Part shown: piece after piece, positions 54,701-61,131 of the stretch | Layout: every line of letters starts with the position of its first letter | How positions within the stretch are numbered: position 1 is the stretch's first letter | Assembly (NCBI RefSeq): GCF_003060825.1 | Contig: NZ_CP028922.1 | Location: 4,247,001-4,311,000 of the forward strand | DNA: 64,000 nucleotides | Source: Paenibacillus sp. CAA11 | GTDB taxonomy: Bacteria; Bacillota; Bacilli; Paenibacillales; Paenibacillaceae | Direction: 5' to 3' | Translations under genes and position numbers: made by a program | The notes under the pieces: model-generated | Database searches by the model: none | What the model was told of the DNA's origin: nothing | Seen by the model: the letters and a program-made list of their open reading frames with translations, nothing else

Positions 54701-55782
54701 CCGCTAATAGCGTAGGTTGAGTTACCTTCAGTATCTTTAAAAGCTCCTTGAGGTACGTTAACAGTGTAAGTTTTGTTCGCCATCAGAGGTGTCTGCGGCT
54801 GAATCGTAATCTTGTTCGTACCTTCACCTGTAATGGATGTCGAGGTAGCAACATCTATCTTTTGTCCATCTGAGATTTGAATTTCTCCAGTATTGCGAAC
54901 CACTGGTCGGCTAAATGTAATAATTAAGGGACTTCCAGGGGCAATTCCGGTTGCTCCCTTCGCAGGTGAAAGTTCAGGATTAGCTTGAACCGGCTCCCCC
55001 TTCATAGAAAAGGTCCAGCTCAGTCCATTGGAATGAGTTAAGCCTGCAAATGGAAAACCATCGGCGTCTTCAAAAGCACCTGTTTCAATCGTCACATAAT
55101 AAGCTTCTCCGCGGTTTAACACCGCTGCAGGGACACTTAGATTAATACTCTGGCCAGTTAATGAGCCCGCATCCATAGAATGAACCTTCTGATTGTCGGC
55201 AACACGTATAATATCAATTTTCTTGCCAGCTACGCCGGCTACGGGTTTATCAAAATCAATCTTTAAGCCAAGGCTACCGCCTAAAGTTGCCAAATCAATG
55301 GGGCTTGCTACTGAAGTACTATAGTTTGTAGCTTGAGGCGCTTTGCTCCCCTTCGCAGTTAACGTCTTAAAGCTCCAAGAGTATGCCGGAGTCGTATTCA
55401 CGACATTAAGATCCATGAACGATCCAGCCGCAATGTCAACACGATATTCCTTATTGTAATCCAAAGTAGCGCCGGTTAACTTCACCAAGCTGCCTGAAAT
55501 ATTAATGTCCGCTCCGGAATAAGTATAAATTGGAGCAGTTGGATTATCAGTTAAATTCGTTAAAGTAATATTAGCTGTTCCTAATGCCAAATCCCGATCA
55601 TATTGCAGCTGAATTTGCAGCACGGCAGGATCCGGATCAACCCCTTTTACCTGGTTCATAGGCAAGGTATTAGCAGGAACAAATTTAGGGTCTTCTACCG
55701 AGCTTGCTGCATAGGCAAACACACCTAACATGAGTTCCAAAGTCAACATCAGCGCTAATAAGCAGGATATTTTCTTCTTCAT
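51769..55782 (-). CDS. Surface protein with Ig-like/SwmB repeats and C-terminal SLH domains
   Basis: The 1337-residue exported protein has a signal peptide MKKKISCLLALMLTLELMLG...AYA (1-25). Several Big_5-type Ig-like domains follow (each with a NTTPAYSWSF or SNGLSWTFS ending, about 30-500). Four SwmB-like repeats come next (for example YTPGSTGAIQDTSSNKAIGF, YTPGTSPLQDYRGQNIAGF, about 520-960), then a linker domain. Three C-terminal SLH motifs (ADHW-type FSDVTDHWAKAAITELASK; FSDVPTSSNIAPYIGAAV; FKDSKKIGSKDTVAQAV) bind pyruvylated wall polymer. The start at 55782 follows AAGGAAG; a frame 90 bp longer is rejected. Probable S-layer-associated adhesin or stalk. Confidence 0.87.
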   Translation of the reverse strand: MKKKISCLLALMLTLELMLGVFAYAASSVEDPKFVPANTLPMNQVKGVDPDPAVLQIQLQYDRDLALGTANITLTNLTDNPTAPIYTYSGADINISGSLVKLTGATLDYNKEYRVDIAAGSFMDLNVVNTTPAYSWSFKTLTAKGSKAPQATNYSTSVASPIDLATLGGSLGLKIDFDKPVAGVAGKKIDIIRVADNQKVHSMDAGSLTGQSINLSVPAAVLNRGEAYYVTIETGAFEDADGFPFAGLTHSNGLSWTFSMKGEPVQANPELSPAKGATGIAPGSPLIITFSRPVVRNTGEIQISDGQKIDVATSTSITGEGTNKITIQPQTPLMANKTYTVNVPQGAFKDTEGNSTYAISGWNFTTATQTSTQLAVTNYSPAHRSTNINTSTAPTLTFSNSIKWANNGTSFENGANGVTLRKSGSSALPSAVVTISGTKLIITPRQSLDNGSTYYVDISSGVILDATTNSPYTGLNGSSSWSFSTPSLDKTLPVLQKAQMYSNNTIRLQYDKILSQSTSLYTSNFTVTVNGETRRLSYAYTSGDSVYVVLDLGVAVGQVVRISYTPGSTGAIQDTSSNKAIGFANKEVTNGIDSVLPKPESGYVSGNTLSLRFKESLKSPSGYAPSQFTVTADDATLGISSMTLSGSSVTLYLSNSVPNGAVVKVSYTPGTSPLQDYRGQNIAGFSDFFVRNYNDTKPPELQKVEGSANKIVLIYNEALSTTSVPMKSQYSVLVNNTPNYVTAIDISMNQVTLTLTTPFTSAQTVTVSYVSGTGGVADLNGNLAGYINLQPVNFAAVAQGVRSASINGDTLTIVFNNNLNYSSPALSTRLFHVTVNQVAKELNSATVNGNTVTLKLAAAVSQGQTVELSYMPDYTSPMTDSSGKTVAAISKMPVNNVTNTGTTTSSGSAAGLTQLATSEFGLAGYIIPSSSAVASGTQSRAGQSVNKYIVDSTKLTSALNEVMNSANVNQRNLIFEVPATEKAAFVALPLQPLKEAYMRNNSMKIGVRYGDALYVVALDQIPFTDLSRTQGASFSSNNLWIQLERVAKDKLSVPLSQKGVNLLPIVDPVELYITTGPSSLSTQTLLDLKGSLYVRTGGSVNAGQSSLNKFDNTQRTITFLPTQISRPGSYTVFSGNASKGNLIIGPTTGLANFSDVTDHWAKAAITELASKAILEPRSAGMFQPKQNITRSEFAAAIAKGLGLAPDASSASRFSDVPTSSNIAPYIGAAVKAGIVNGGTDGRFQPGSSITREQMALMMVRAMNAAGYHITLSGTPAQTLSIFKDSKKIGSKDTVAQAVKEGIIQGTSQGTFNPKGTASRAEAAVMIKRVLDKLNYLQ

Positions 55783-55939
55783 CTTTATGCCCACTTCCTT
55801 TCTTATGTCTTGTTCTATGTACAAATGCCTGTCAAGAGACACTAAAGCACACACTCTCTTTTTTGTCGGCAAAATCCGCTTGAAAGTTTAGAAAGATGGC
55901 AACTTTTCCTATCTGTAAGAAGAATCACCCTTTCTCCAT

Positions 55940-55979
55940 AAAAAAAGGATATCTCCCCTATTTTCAGGAGAGATATCCT
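55940..55979 (-). terminator. metK terminator
   Basis: GGATATCTCC (55947-55956) pairs with GGAGAGATATCC (55967-55978), with a bulge; seven U follow on the minus strand. The gap 55783-55939 contains a TTGACA without a matching -10, so no promoter is called. Confidence 0.85.
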
Positions 55980-56001
55980 TTCTTTTAAAAACCACCATTC
56001 C

Positions 56002-57204
56002 TTACAGGCCCGCTTGCTCCTTCAGTGCCTCAGCCTTGTCTACGCGCTCCCAAGGGAGATCCAGGTCGGTACGGCCGAAATGACCATAAGCCGCAGTCTG
56101 GCGGTAGATTGGACGACGCAGGTCAAGCATGCTAATAATGCCCGCAGGACGCAGATCGAAGTTGTTGCGAACGAGCTCAACCAGCTTCTCTTCTGCAATT
56201 TTGCCTGTTCCGTAAGTATCTACATTGATAGATACCGGATTAGCTACGCCGATCGCGTAAGCCAGCTGAATTTCCACTTTGTCTGCAAGGCCTGCAGCTA
56301 CGAGGTTCTTGGCTACGTAACGTGCGGCATAGGCTGCAGAGCGGTCAACCTTTGTCGGATCCTTACCGGAGAATGCACCGCCGCCATGGCGTGCATAACC
56401 ACCGTAGGTATCGACGATAATCTTGCGGCCCGTAAGGCCAGCATCCCCTTGTGGTCCGCCGATCACGAAGCGGCCTGTTGGGTTAATGAAATATTTGGTC
56501 TCCGCATCCAGCAGCTCGGCTGGAACAACTGGAAGAATAACCTTCTCTTTGATGTCAGCCTGGATTTGCTCCAGGGTTGCTTCTTCGGCATGCTGTGTAG
56601 ATACAACGATCGTATCCACGCGCTTTGGCTTGCCGTCTACATATTCAATCGTAACTTGAGTCTTGCCGTCCGGGCGCAGGTAGTTCAGAGTACCATCCTT
56701 ACGTACCTCGGAGAGGCGACGTGCAATGCGATGGGACAGTGCGATTGGAAGCGGCATGAGCTCAGGTGTCTCATTCGTCGCAAAACCAAACATCAGACCT
56801 TGGTCACCGGCACCGATGTTTGCAGTCTCTTCCGCTACTTGTGCAGGATCGCGATCCTCCAGGGCAGCGTTCACGCCTTGAGCGATGTCTGCAGACTGCT
56901 CATTCAGGGATGTAAGTACCGCGCATGTATTCGAGTCGAACCCGTATTTCGCACGGGTATAACCGATTTCTTTGATGGTATTGCGTACGATAGATGGAAT
57001 ATCCACATATTCCGACTTCGTGCTGATCTCACCGATCACCAGAACCAAACCGGTAGCTACAGATACCTCGCACGCTACCCGAGCATTCGGGTCGTTCGCC
57101 AAAAAGGCGTCAAGTACCGCATCAGAGATCTGGTCACAAATTTTATCCGGGTGTCCTTCGGTTACGGACTCGGAAGTAAACAGATGTCGCCCTTGGATGG
57201 ACAT
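56002..57204 (-). CDS. metK: S-adenosylmethionine synthetase
   Basis: MetK joins ATP and methionine to make SAM. 400 residues, full length. Signatures include N-terminal [36 protein letters not shown] (the signature hexapeptide region) and [36 protein letters not shown] precedes the ATG. It is preceded by a sigma-A promoter and a hairpin with U-run (57256-57289) but no S-box. It supplies SAM for the FkbM methyltransferase, among others. Confidence 0.98.
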   Translation of the reverse strand: MSIQGRHLFTSESVTEGHPDKICDQISDAVLDAFLANDPNARVACEVSVATGLVLVIGEISTKSEYVDIPSIVRNTIKEIGYTRAKYGFDSNTCAVLTSLNEQSADIAQGVNAALEDRDPAQVAEETANIGAGDQGLMFGFATNETPELMPLPIALSHRIARRLSEVRKDGTLNYLRPDGKTQVTIEYVDGKPKRVDTIVVSTQHAEEATLEQIQADIKEKVILPVVPAELLDAETKYFINPTGRFVIGGPQGDAGLTGRKIIVDTYGGYARHGGGAFSGKDPTKVDRSAAYAARYVAKNLVAAGLADKVEIQLAYAIGVANPVSINVDTYGTGKIAEEKLVELVRNNFDLRPAGIISMLDLRRPIYRQTAAYGHFGRTDLDLPWERVDKAEALKEQAGL

Positions 57205-57255
57205 GAATTCTCAACCTCCCATATGGATAGTATGGCAAATGCCTCACGATCCTAC

Positions 57256-57289
57256 ACAAAAAATGAACCTTTTCCGACAGGAAAAGGTT
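57256..57289 (-). terminator. Hairpin terminator inside the metK leader (possible attenuator)
   Basis: Arms AACCTTTTCC (57266-57275) and GGAAAAGGTT (57280-57289), perfect 10 bp with a 4-base loop, followed on the minus strand by CATTTTTTG. It lies between the metK promoter (57311-57339) and the metK start, so every transcript from that promoter must cross it. Only about 15 bases separate the expected start of transcription from the hairpin, too few for an S-box aptamer. Confidence 0.75.
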
Positions 57290-57310
57290 GAAGTACAAGC
57301 CTCAAAAGTC

Positions 57311-57339
57311 ATATTAACTTATTTACAAACCCCTGTCAA
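57311..57339 (-). promoter_or_regulatory. metK promoter
   Basis: Minus strand -35 TTGACA (57334-57339, perfect), 17-bp spacer, -10 TAATAT (57311-57316). Leads through the hairpin at 57256-57289 into metK. A second weaker pair closer to the start is not clear. Confidence 0.8.
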
Positions 57340-57395
57340 TCAAGGGATTCAGCAGTTCAGACAGTTGCTTTAGCTATACCTGTTCAAAGAATAAA

Positions 57396-57665
57396 TTATA
57401 AGATAAATTGCTTCTCTGCATGCGCAACGAGCCGCTTGGTGATCTCTCCGCCGACAGAGCCATTCTCCCGCGAAGTCAGACGGCCCCAGCTGCTCGTATA
57501 AGAACCCGAAGACATAGTCCCCAGCTCACCGGCAAACTCCGTGTCCTGCATGCCCTGCATAGCACCGTAGCCAACCGGCAGTCCGAACTCTGCGGCGATC
57601 TCATACTTCATCTGCTTTAAGGCGTCACGACTCTCAGGGATTAGCTTACGATTATTTCTTGGCAT
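57396..57665 (-). CDS. Alpha/beta-type small acid-soluble spore protein, extended
   Basis: SASPs coat DNA in the spore and protect it from UV; the GPR protease cuts them at germination. This protein has the two usual blocks: ALKQMKYEIAAEFGLPVGYGA (cleavage site in KYEIA) and LTSRENGSVGGEITKRLVAHAEKQ. Between them lie about 30 extra residues (MQGMQDTEFAGELGTMSSGSYTSSW). Length 89, longer than the usual 60-75. The start at 57665 follows AGGAGG; a frame 27 bp longer is rejected. A sigma-G-like promoter is upstream. Confidence 0.92.
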   Translation of the reverse strand: MPRNNRKLIPESRDALKQMKYEIAAEFGLPVGYGAMQGMQDTEFAGELGTMSSGSYTSSWGRLTSRENGSVGGEITKRLVAHAEKQFIL

Positions 57666-57702
57666 CTCACCTTCACCTCCTGTAGGATTCATCCTGCAGG
57701 AT

Positions 57703-57732
57703 TAGTATGGCACGTGCCTGCTGCTCTACCCG
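57703..57732 (-). promoter_or_regulatory. Possible sigma-G promoter of the SASP gene
   Basis: Minus strand -10 CATACTA (57703-57709), a good forespore-type box, 17-bp spacer and a weak -35 CGGGTA (57727-57732). About 38 bp before the start codon. Confidence 0.4.
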
Positions 57733-57783
57733 TATAAATGATTGTATCCTTGGGAAAAACATACCTAATAACCTATGCAGCTG

Positions 57784-58314
57784 CTACTTCAGTTGATACG
57801 CTCCGCGCACCATAACCGTCAGGCTGTACTTGTTGCCCGCTTCAACCTGAATACCGCGCCCGTCCCGTGGAAAAGATAACAGATGATCATTGCCCACCGG
57901 CTTGCCATCCAGGATGCTCACCCCATCCGTCAGATCGGCTACGCCGCTTGGGTCCGGGCTGTATACAACGGCCTTGCCGTTGCGGACGACAAACTCCGTC
58001 CCCGCCTTGGCCATTAGAATCTGGCCCGGCTTCACAGTCACTACTTCCACGGCATCGCCAGAGCTCGCCTCTGAGCCGCCAGTAGTGCTGCCGCCCGTAG
58101 TCGGCTGAGTTGTCGCTGGCGTCGTAGCAGCCCCGCCCTTCAGCGCCTGCTGGATCTGCTGATCTACATAGCTCTTCGTGACTACAGGATCATCCGTAGA
58201 CCCCGGCTGACTCGTCACGCCCGCACCCTCGGCGTTCTTATTCAGCAGCGATCCGGCCCATAGGCCACCGCCAATCAATACGGCCGCCGCCGTCACTTTC
58301 CATACTCGGTTCAT
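57784..58314 (-). CDS. Conserved-style membrane-anchored hypothetical protein
   Basis: 176 residues, no family recognised with certainty. A single N-terminal membrane segment (KVTAAAVLIGGGLWAGSLL, about 5-23) is followed by a helical stretch (VVTKSYVDQQIQQALKG), a low-complexity Thr/Gly/Ser linker (about 68-88) and a compact C-terminal domain (VEVVTVKPGQILMAKAGTEFVVRNGKAVVYS onward). The start at 58314 has AAGGAGG; a frame 84 bp longer is rejected. It lies between the SASP gene and a secreted-protein gene; role not known. Confidence 0.8.
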   Translation of the reverse strand: MNRVWKVTAAAVLIGGGLWAGSLLNKNAEGAGVTSQPGSTDDPVVTKSYVDQQIQQALKGGAATTPATTQPTTGGSTTGGSEASSGDAVEVVTVKPGQILMAKAGTEFVVRNGKAVVYSPDPSGVADLTDGVSILDGKPVGNDHLLSFPRDGRGIQVEAGNKYSLTVMVRGAYQLK

Positions 58315-58390
58315 GTCGCTCCTCCTTGGATGTCTATTTCCTAGTAAATTACTCCATGTATTCAATGATAGAGGTTTTGAGAGGGGGAGA

Positions 58391-58430
58391 CAAGACAAAA
58401 TCCCCTTAAGCGGGGATTTTGTCTTAGGAT
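58391..58430 (-). terminator. Strong hairpin terminator, 14-bp perfect arms
   Basis: AAGACAAAATCCCC (58392-58405) and its exact complement (58412-58425) around TTAAGC. On the minus strand ATTTTGTCTT follows the GC core, so the U-run lies inside the outer stem. It ends the 848-residue protein gene. Confidence 0.8.
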
Positions 58431-58442
58431 ATCTTGAATTAT

Positions 58443-60989
58443 TTAATCAAATAAATGAGAGTTGTCATAGTAAGCCGCTTGAGATGCCAGCTTGATTTTC
58501 TCCCCTTGATACAGATCATAAATGGTAAACTGGAATGCTCCCGTACGACTCGTAGCGAAAATCGGATCCGAAATAGGGAATGTGAACGTCTTATCATCAC
58601 CCAATACGAAATCCTTCTCCAGTTCAATTTCCTTCACAAAACTAGCCCCACTAGAATCTGTTACCTCAAGCAGGAACTTGTGCTTGAAAGCTCCCATATC
58701 ATAATCAGCATCGCGCTTCAAATCATATTTCATTTGAACATTCAATCCGGAACTTGTCGTGCTCCCTTTGACGTTATCGACATTCAGCGTATAAGGAAAC
58801 AGCTCAATATTCTTAAGATTGGTTTGTACAGTACGGTTAGTCAAGGCAAGTTCCATGGCTTGTGCATTAACATATCCATTGGATTTACCACCTAGATCTG
58901 TGAGCGCATTATCCGTAATGCTCTCACCAATGATCAGGCGACTATTCGAGATGATAACACTCTTTGGTATTTTTGCCGAGAAGGAGACAATGCTTTGGGT
59001 TTGAGGACCCACAGCATGATCGACCTGATTAACTTCTGCTTTGTAATATTGACCATCCTGGGTCTCAAAATAACCCGTCAACTGGGATAAGTTAACCTGA
59101 GTATTCTCTAGGTTCTTCATAATTACCTCGGTATTTACCAAATCCGCAGAAACCCCTGTATAAACCTGTGTGCTTCTAATTTTGACGTCTGCCTTACGTC
59201 CACTCGTTTCTAAATGAGCCAGCTCACCCATCTTAATTGTAGCAAAATCGTTAATGCTGCCAAGGCTTGTAAATTGCACCCAATTGCTTAACTTATCCGC
59301 TGCTAATTTTTGCTGAAGTATGATTTGAAGCTGAGAGAAGTCAAGGTTCGTCGGAACTTTGGTAACTACATATACATCAGAAGAAGCACCTGGCCCCAAT
59401 ATTTTAGTTGTGTTGCTGTTAATAAGCTGTGTCGTTGTGGCAACCGGTGAAGCATCCATCTTATAAGCTCCTGCAAAATCCGGCAATTGGACAGTTGCAG
59501 TCCCACGATTCGCAATAGAGATTTTCGTTACTAGCAATCTGCCATCCTCCCAAGGGAGACGTTGAACACTGCCCAATGTCACACCAAAAGTCCCTAAGGA
59601 GTTCTTAATGATACGCTCTTTGCCCATGGTGTTCTGCATAGCCGTTAGTTCCGGTACAGCATAGATCGCAACAGGATAGCTATAAGCTACGCCTCCACTA
59701 GGTACTGGGGCATTTTGTTGCTCGCCCGAAGATGGAGTGGATGGAGCACTTGTTGGTGTTTTCACGACCAACTCCAATTTCCCGAGAGCGGATTTAGAAG
59801 GAATATTCCCACTCAAGGAGATCGTCTGTTCCTCGTCCGGATCCAAGGACAGTCCGTCCATCCCTATGACTGATAGTGGATAGGATAGATTTCCGGCTTT
59901 AATCTCGAAAGTGTATGCCGGAATATTAACCTTCTGTGTTCCAGTATTGCGCAGGACGTATTGAATAGAGATATCACTTTTGTTAAAGCTCTGATTCACA
60001 TAAGCATCCTGTATGTTCGTTGTTATCTTCTGATTTCCAACAGCTAGCACCTTAGTTTTGTTTATAGGTGTCTTAGAATTAGCAGAACTAATGGAGCCTA
60101 GATTAAGAGAAGCTACGGGAAGATCTGATTTCAAGGTCTCATCGTTCTGCAGGACAAGCAATTGTAATCCATTCAAGTTGACCTTGCTTGGAATTTTAGT
60201 GATTAAGTTTACAGTCCTGTTATCCTGTGATTGGATTGTGTAACTGCTGCCATCTGCATCAGCCAAAGTAAATACCGTTCCACTTTGCGTCTGAAGCACA
60301 TACTTCATATTAGGGTTATCCAGCAACTTAGAACCTATGTTCTCGATGTTCAAACCTATATTTACATAATTATAGCCTCCAGTCCCCATAGCGCTGGCGC
60401 TCACTATTTTAGTTTTAACAGGGCTCTGATTGACCATCAGCTTTGCAGCATTACCATATGGGGTCGCGATCGTATAGTAAGCTGGAATTTTGAAGCCTCC
60501 CAAACTGCTTTCATAACCACTAGCAGAGAAATCCCATTTGATGATTTGGAAGTTTAGGTCACTGAATTTTAAACTTTTAGCTATTTTTGTGGTGTATGTA
60601 ACCGACACAGATGCCCCAGGCACTACACTTTTCTTATCTTTGTCAATTGTCACTACAGTAGCATTATAAGTCGTACCTGAGCTGGTTTTCACCTTAGTCC
60701 AGTAATCAACCAAGGATAAGCTTCTGGCATCATTATTCTGGTAAGTGAGTGTATAAGTAAGTATATTTTGCTGATCTTGGGAAAGAATATTAACATCGCT
60801 AAGGCGTACAGTACTTTTTGAAGTTATTTTAATCGGGGCCAAATTATTCACAGTATGAACAATAGCTTTGGTTTGTGTGGTTTTAGTTTTTGAAGTAGTT
60901 TTGGTTGAAGCGGCATCTGCGCCCAAAGGAACATGACTCACTAACAAAGCTGCAACAGCTGTTACTGAAAGGAATTGAATCTTCTTCAA
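58443..60989 (-). CDS. Large secreted beta-rich protein
   Basis: 848 residues with a signal peptide (MKKIQFLSVTAVAALLVSHV...ADA, 1-26), then a Thr/Lys-rich segment. At least five similar beta-sandwich-like units follow, each with a pattern of strands ending ...IENIG or RNTGTQKVNIPAY and a TVPFSAKIPK-like close (SFSAKIPKSVIISNSRLII, LITKIPSKVNLNGLQLLVL, VVTKVPTNLDFSQLQIIL). These repeats concern a DUF4352-like or Ig-like fold, but no family is named with confidence. No SLH or sorting signal, so it may be released or held by partners. Start TTG 60989 behind AGGAGG. It lies between an S-layer gene and the terminator at 58391-58430, and a TATAAT is at 61024-61029. Confidence 0.82.
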   Translation of the reverse strand: MKKIQFLSVTAVAALLVSHVPLGADAASTKTTSKTKTTQTKAIVHTVNNLAPIKITSKSTVRLSDVNILSQDQQNILTYTLTYQNNDARSLSLVDYWTKVKTSSGTTYNATVVTIDKDKKSVVPGASVSVTYTTKIAKSLKFSDLNFQIIKWDFSASGYESSLGGFKIPAYYTIATPYGNAAKLMVNQSPVKTKIVSASAMGTGGYNYVNIGLNIENIGSKLLDNPNMKYVLQTQSGTVFTLADADGSSYTIQSQDNRTVNLITKIPSKVNLNGLQLLVLQNDETLKSDLPVASLNLGSISSANSKTPINKTKVLAVGNQKITTNIQDAYVNQSFNKSDISIQYVLRNTGTQKVNIPAYTFEIKAGNLSYPLSVIGMDGLSLDPDEEQTISLSGNIPSKSALGKLELVVKTPTSAPSTPSSGEQQNAPVPSGGVAYSYPVAIYAVPELTAMQNTMGKERIIKNSLGTFGVTLGSVQRLPWEDGRLLVTKISIANRGTATVQLPDFAGAYKMDASPVATTTQLINSNTTKILGPGASSDVYVVTKVPTNLDFSQLQIILQQKLAADKLSNWVQFTSLGSINDFATIKMGELAHLETSGRKADVKIRSTQVYTGVSADLVNTEVIMKNLENTQVNLSQLTGYFETQDGQYYKAEVNQVDHAVGPQTQSIVSFSAKIPKSVIISNSRLIIGESITDNALTDLGGKSNGYVNAQAMELALTNRTVQTNLKNIELFPYTLNVDNVKGSTTSSGLNVQMKYDLKRDADYDMGAFKHKFLLEVTDSSGASFVKEIELEKDFVLGDDKTFTFPISDPIFATSRTGAFQFTIYDLYQGEKIKLASQAAYYDNSHLFD

Positions 60990-61078
60990 GGTTGAACCTC
61001 CTAGTGTTTGGTATATCCTCTATATTATATACGCAATTCGACTAGGAAAAGTTTTCAAATAAGTAACTTCCATTAATA

Positions 61079-61114
61079 ATAAAACAAAGGGTCGGTCATA
61101 TGACCAACCCTTTG
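61079..61114 (-). terminator. S-layer gene terminator
   Basis: CAAAGGGT (61085-61092) and GGTCAT pair with ATGACC and ACCCTTTG (61107-61114), one mismatch; on the minus strand TTTTATT follows. Confidence 0.85.
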
Positions 61115-61131
61115 AGATAATTAATTTAATC

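Noticed and set aside
56014-57291. 425-codon plus-strand frame opposite metK
   Set aside because: Antisense shadow of metK with no family features.
57205-57395. S-box (SAM-I) riboswitch before metK
   Set aside because: Looked for because B. subtilis metK has one; the leader is too short and lacks the multi-helix aptamer, only a simple hairpin is present.
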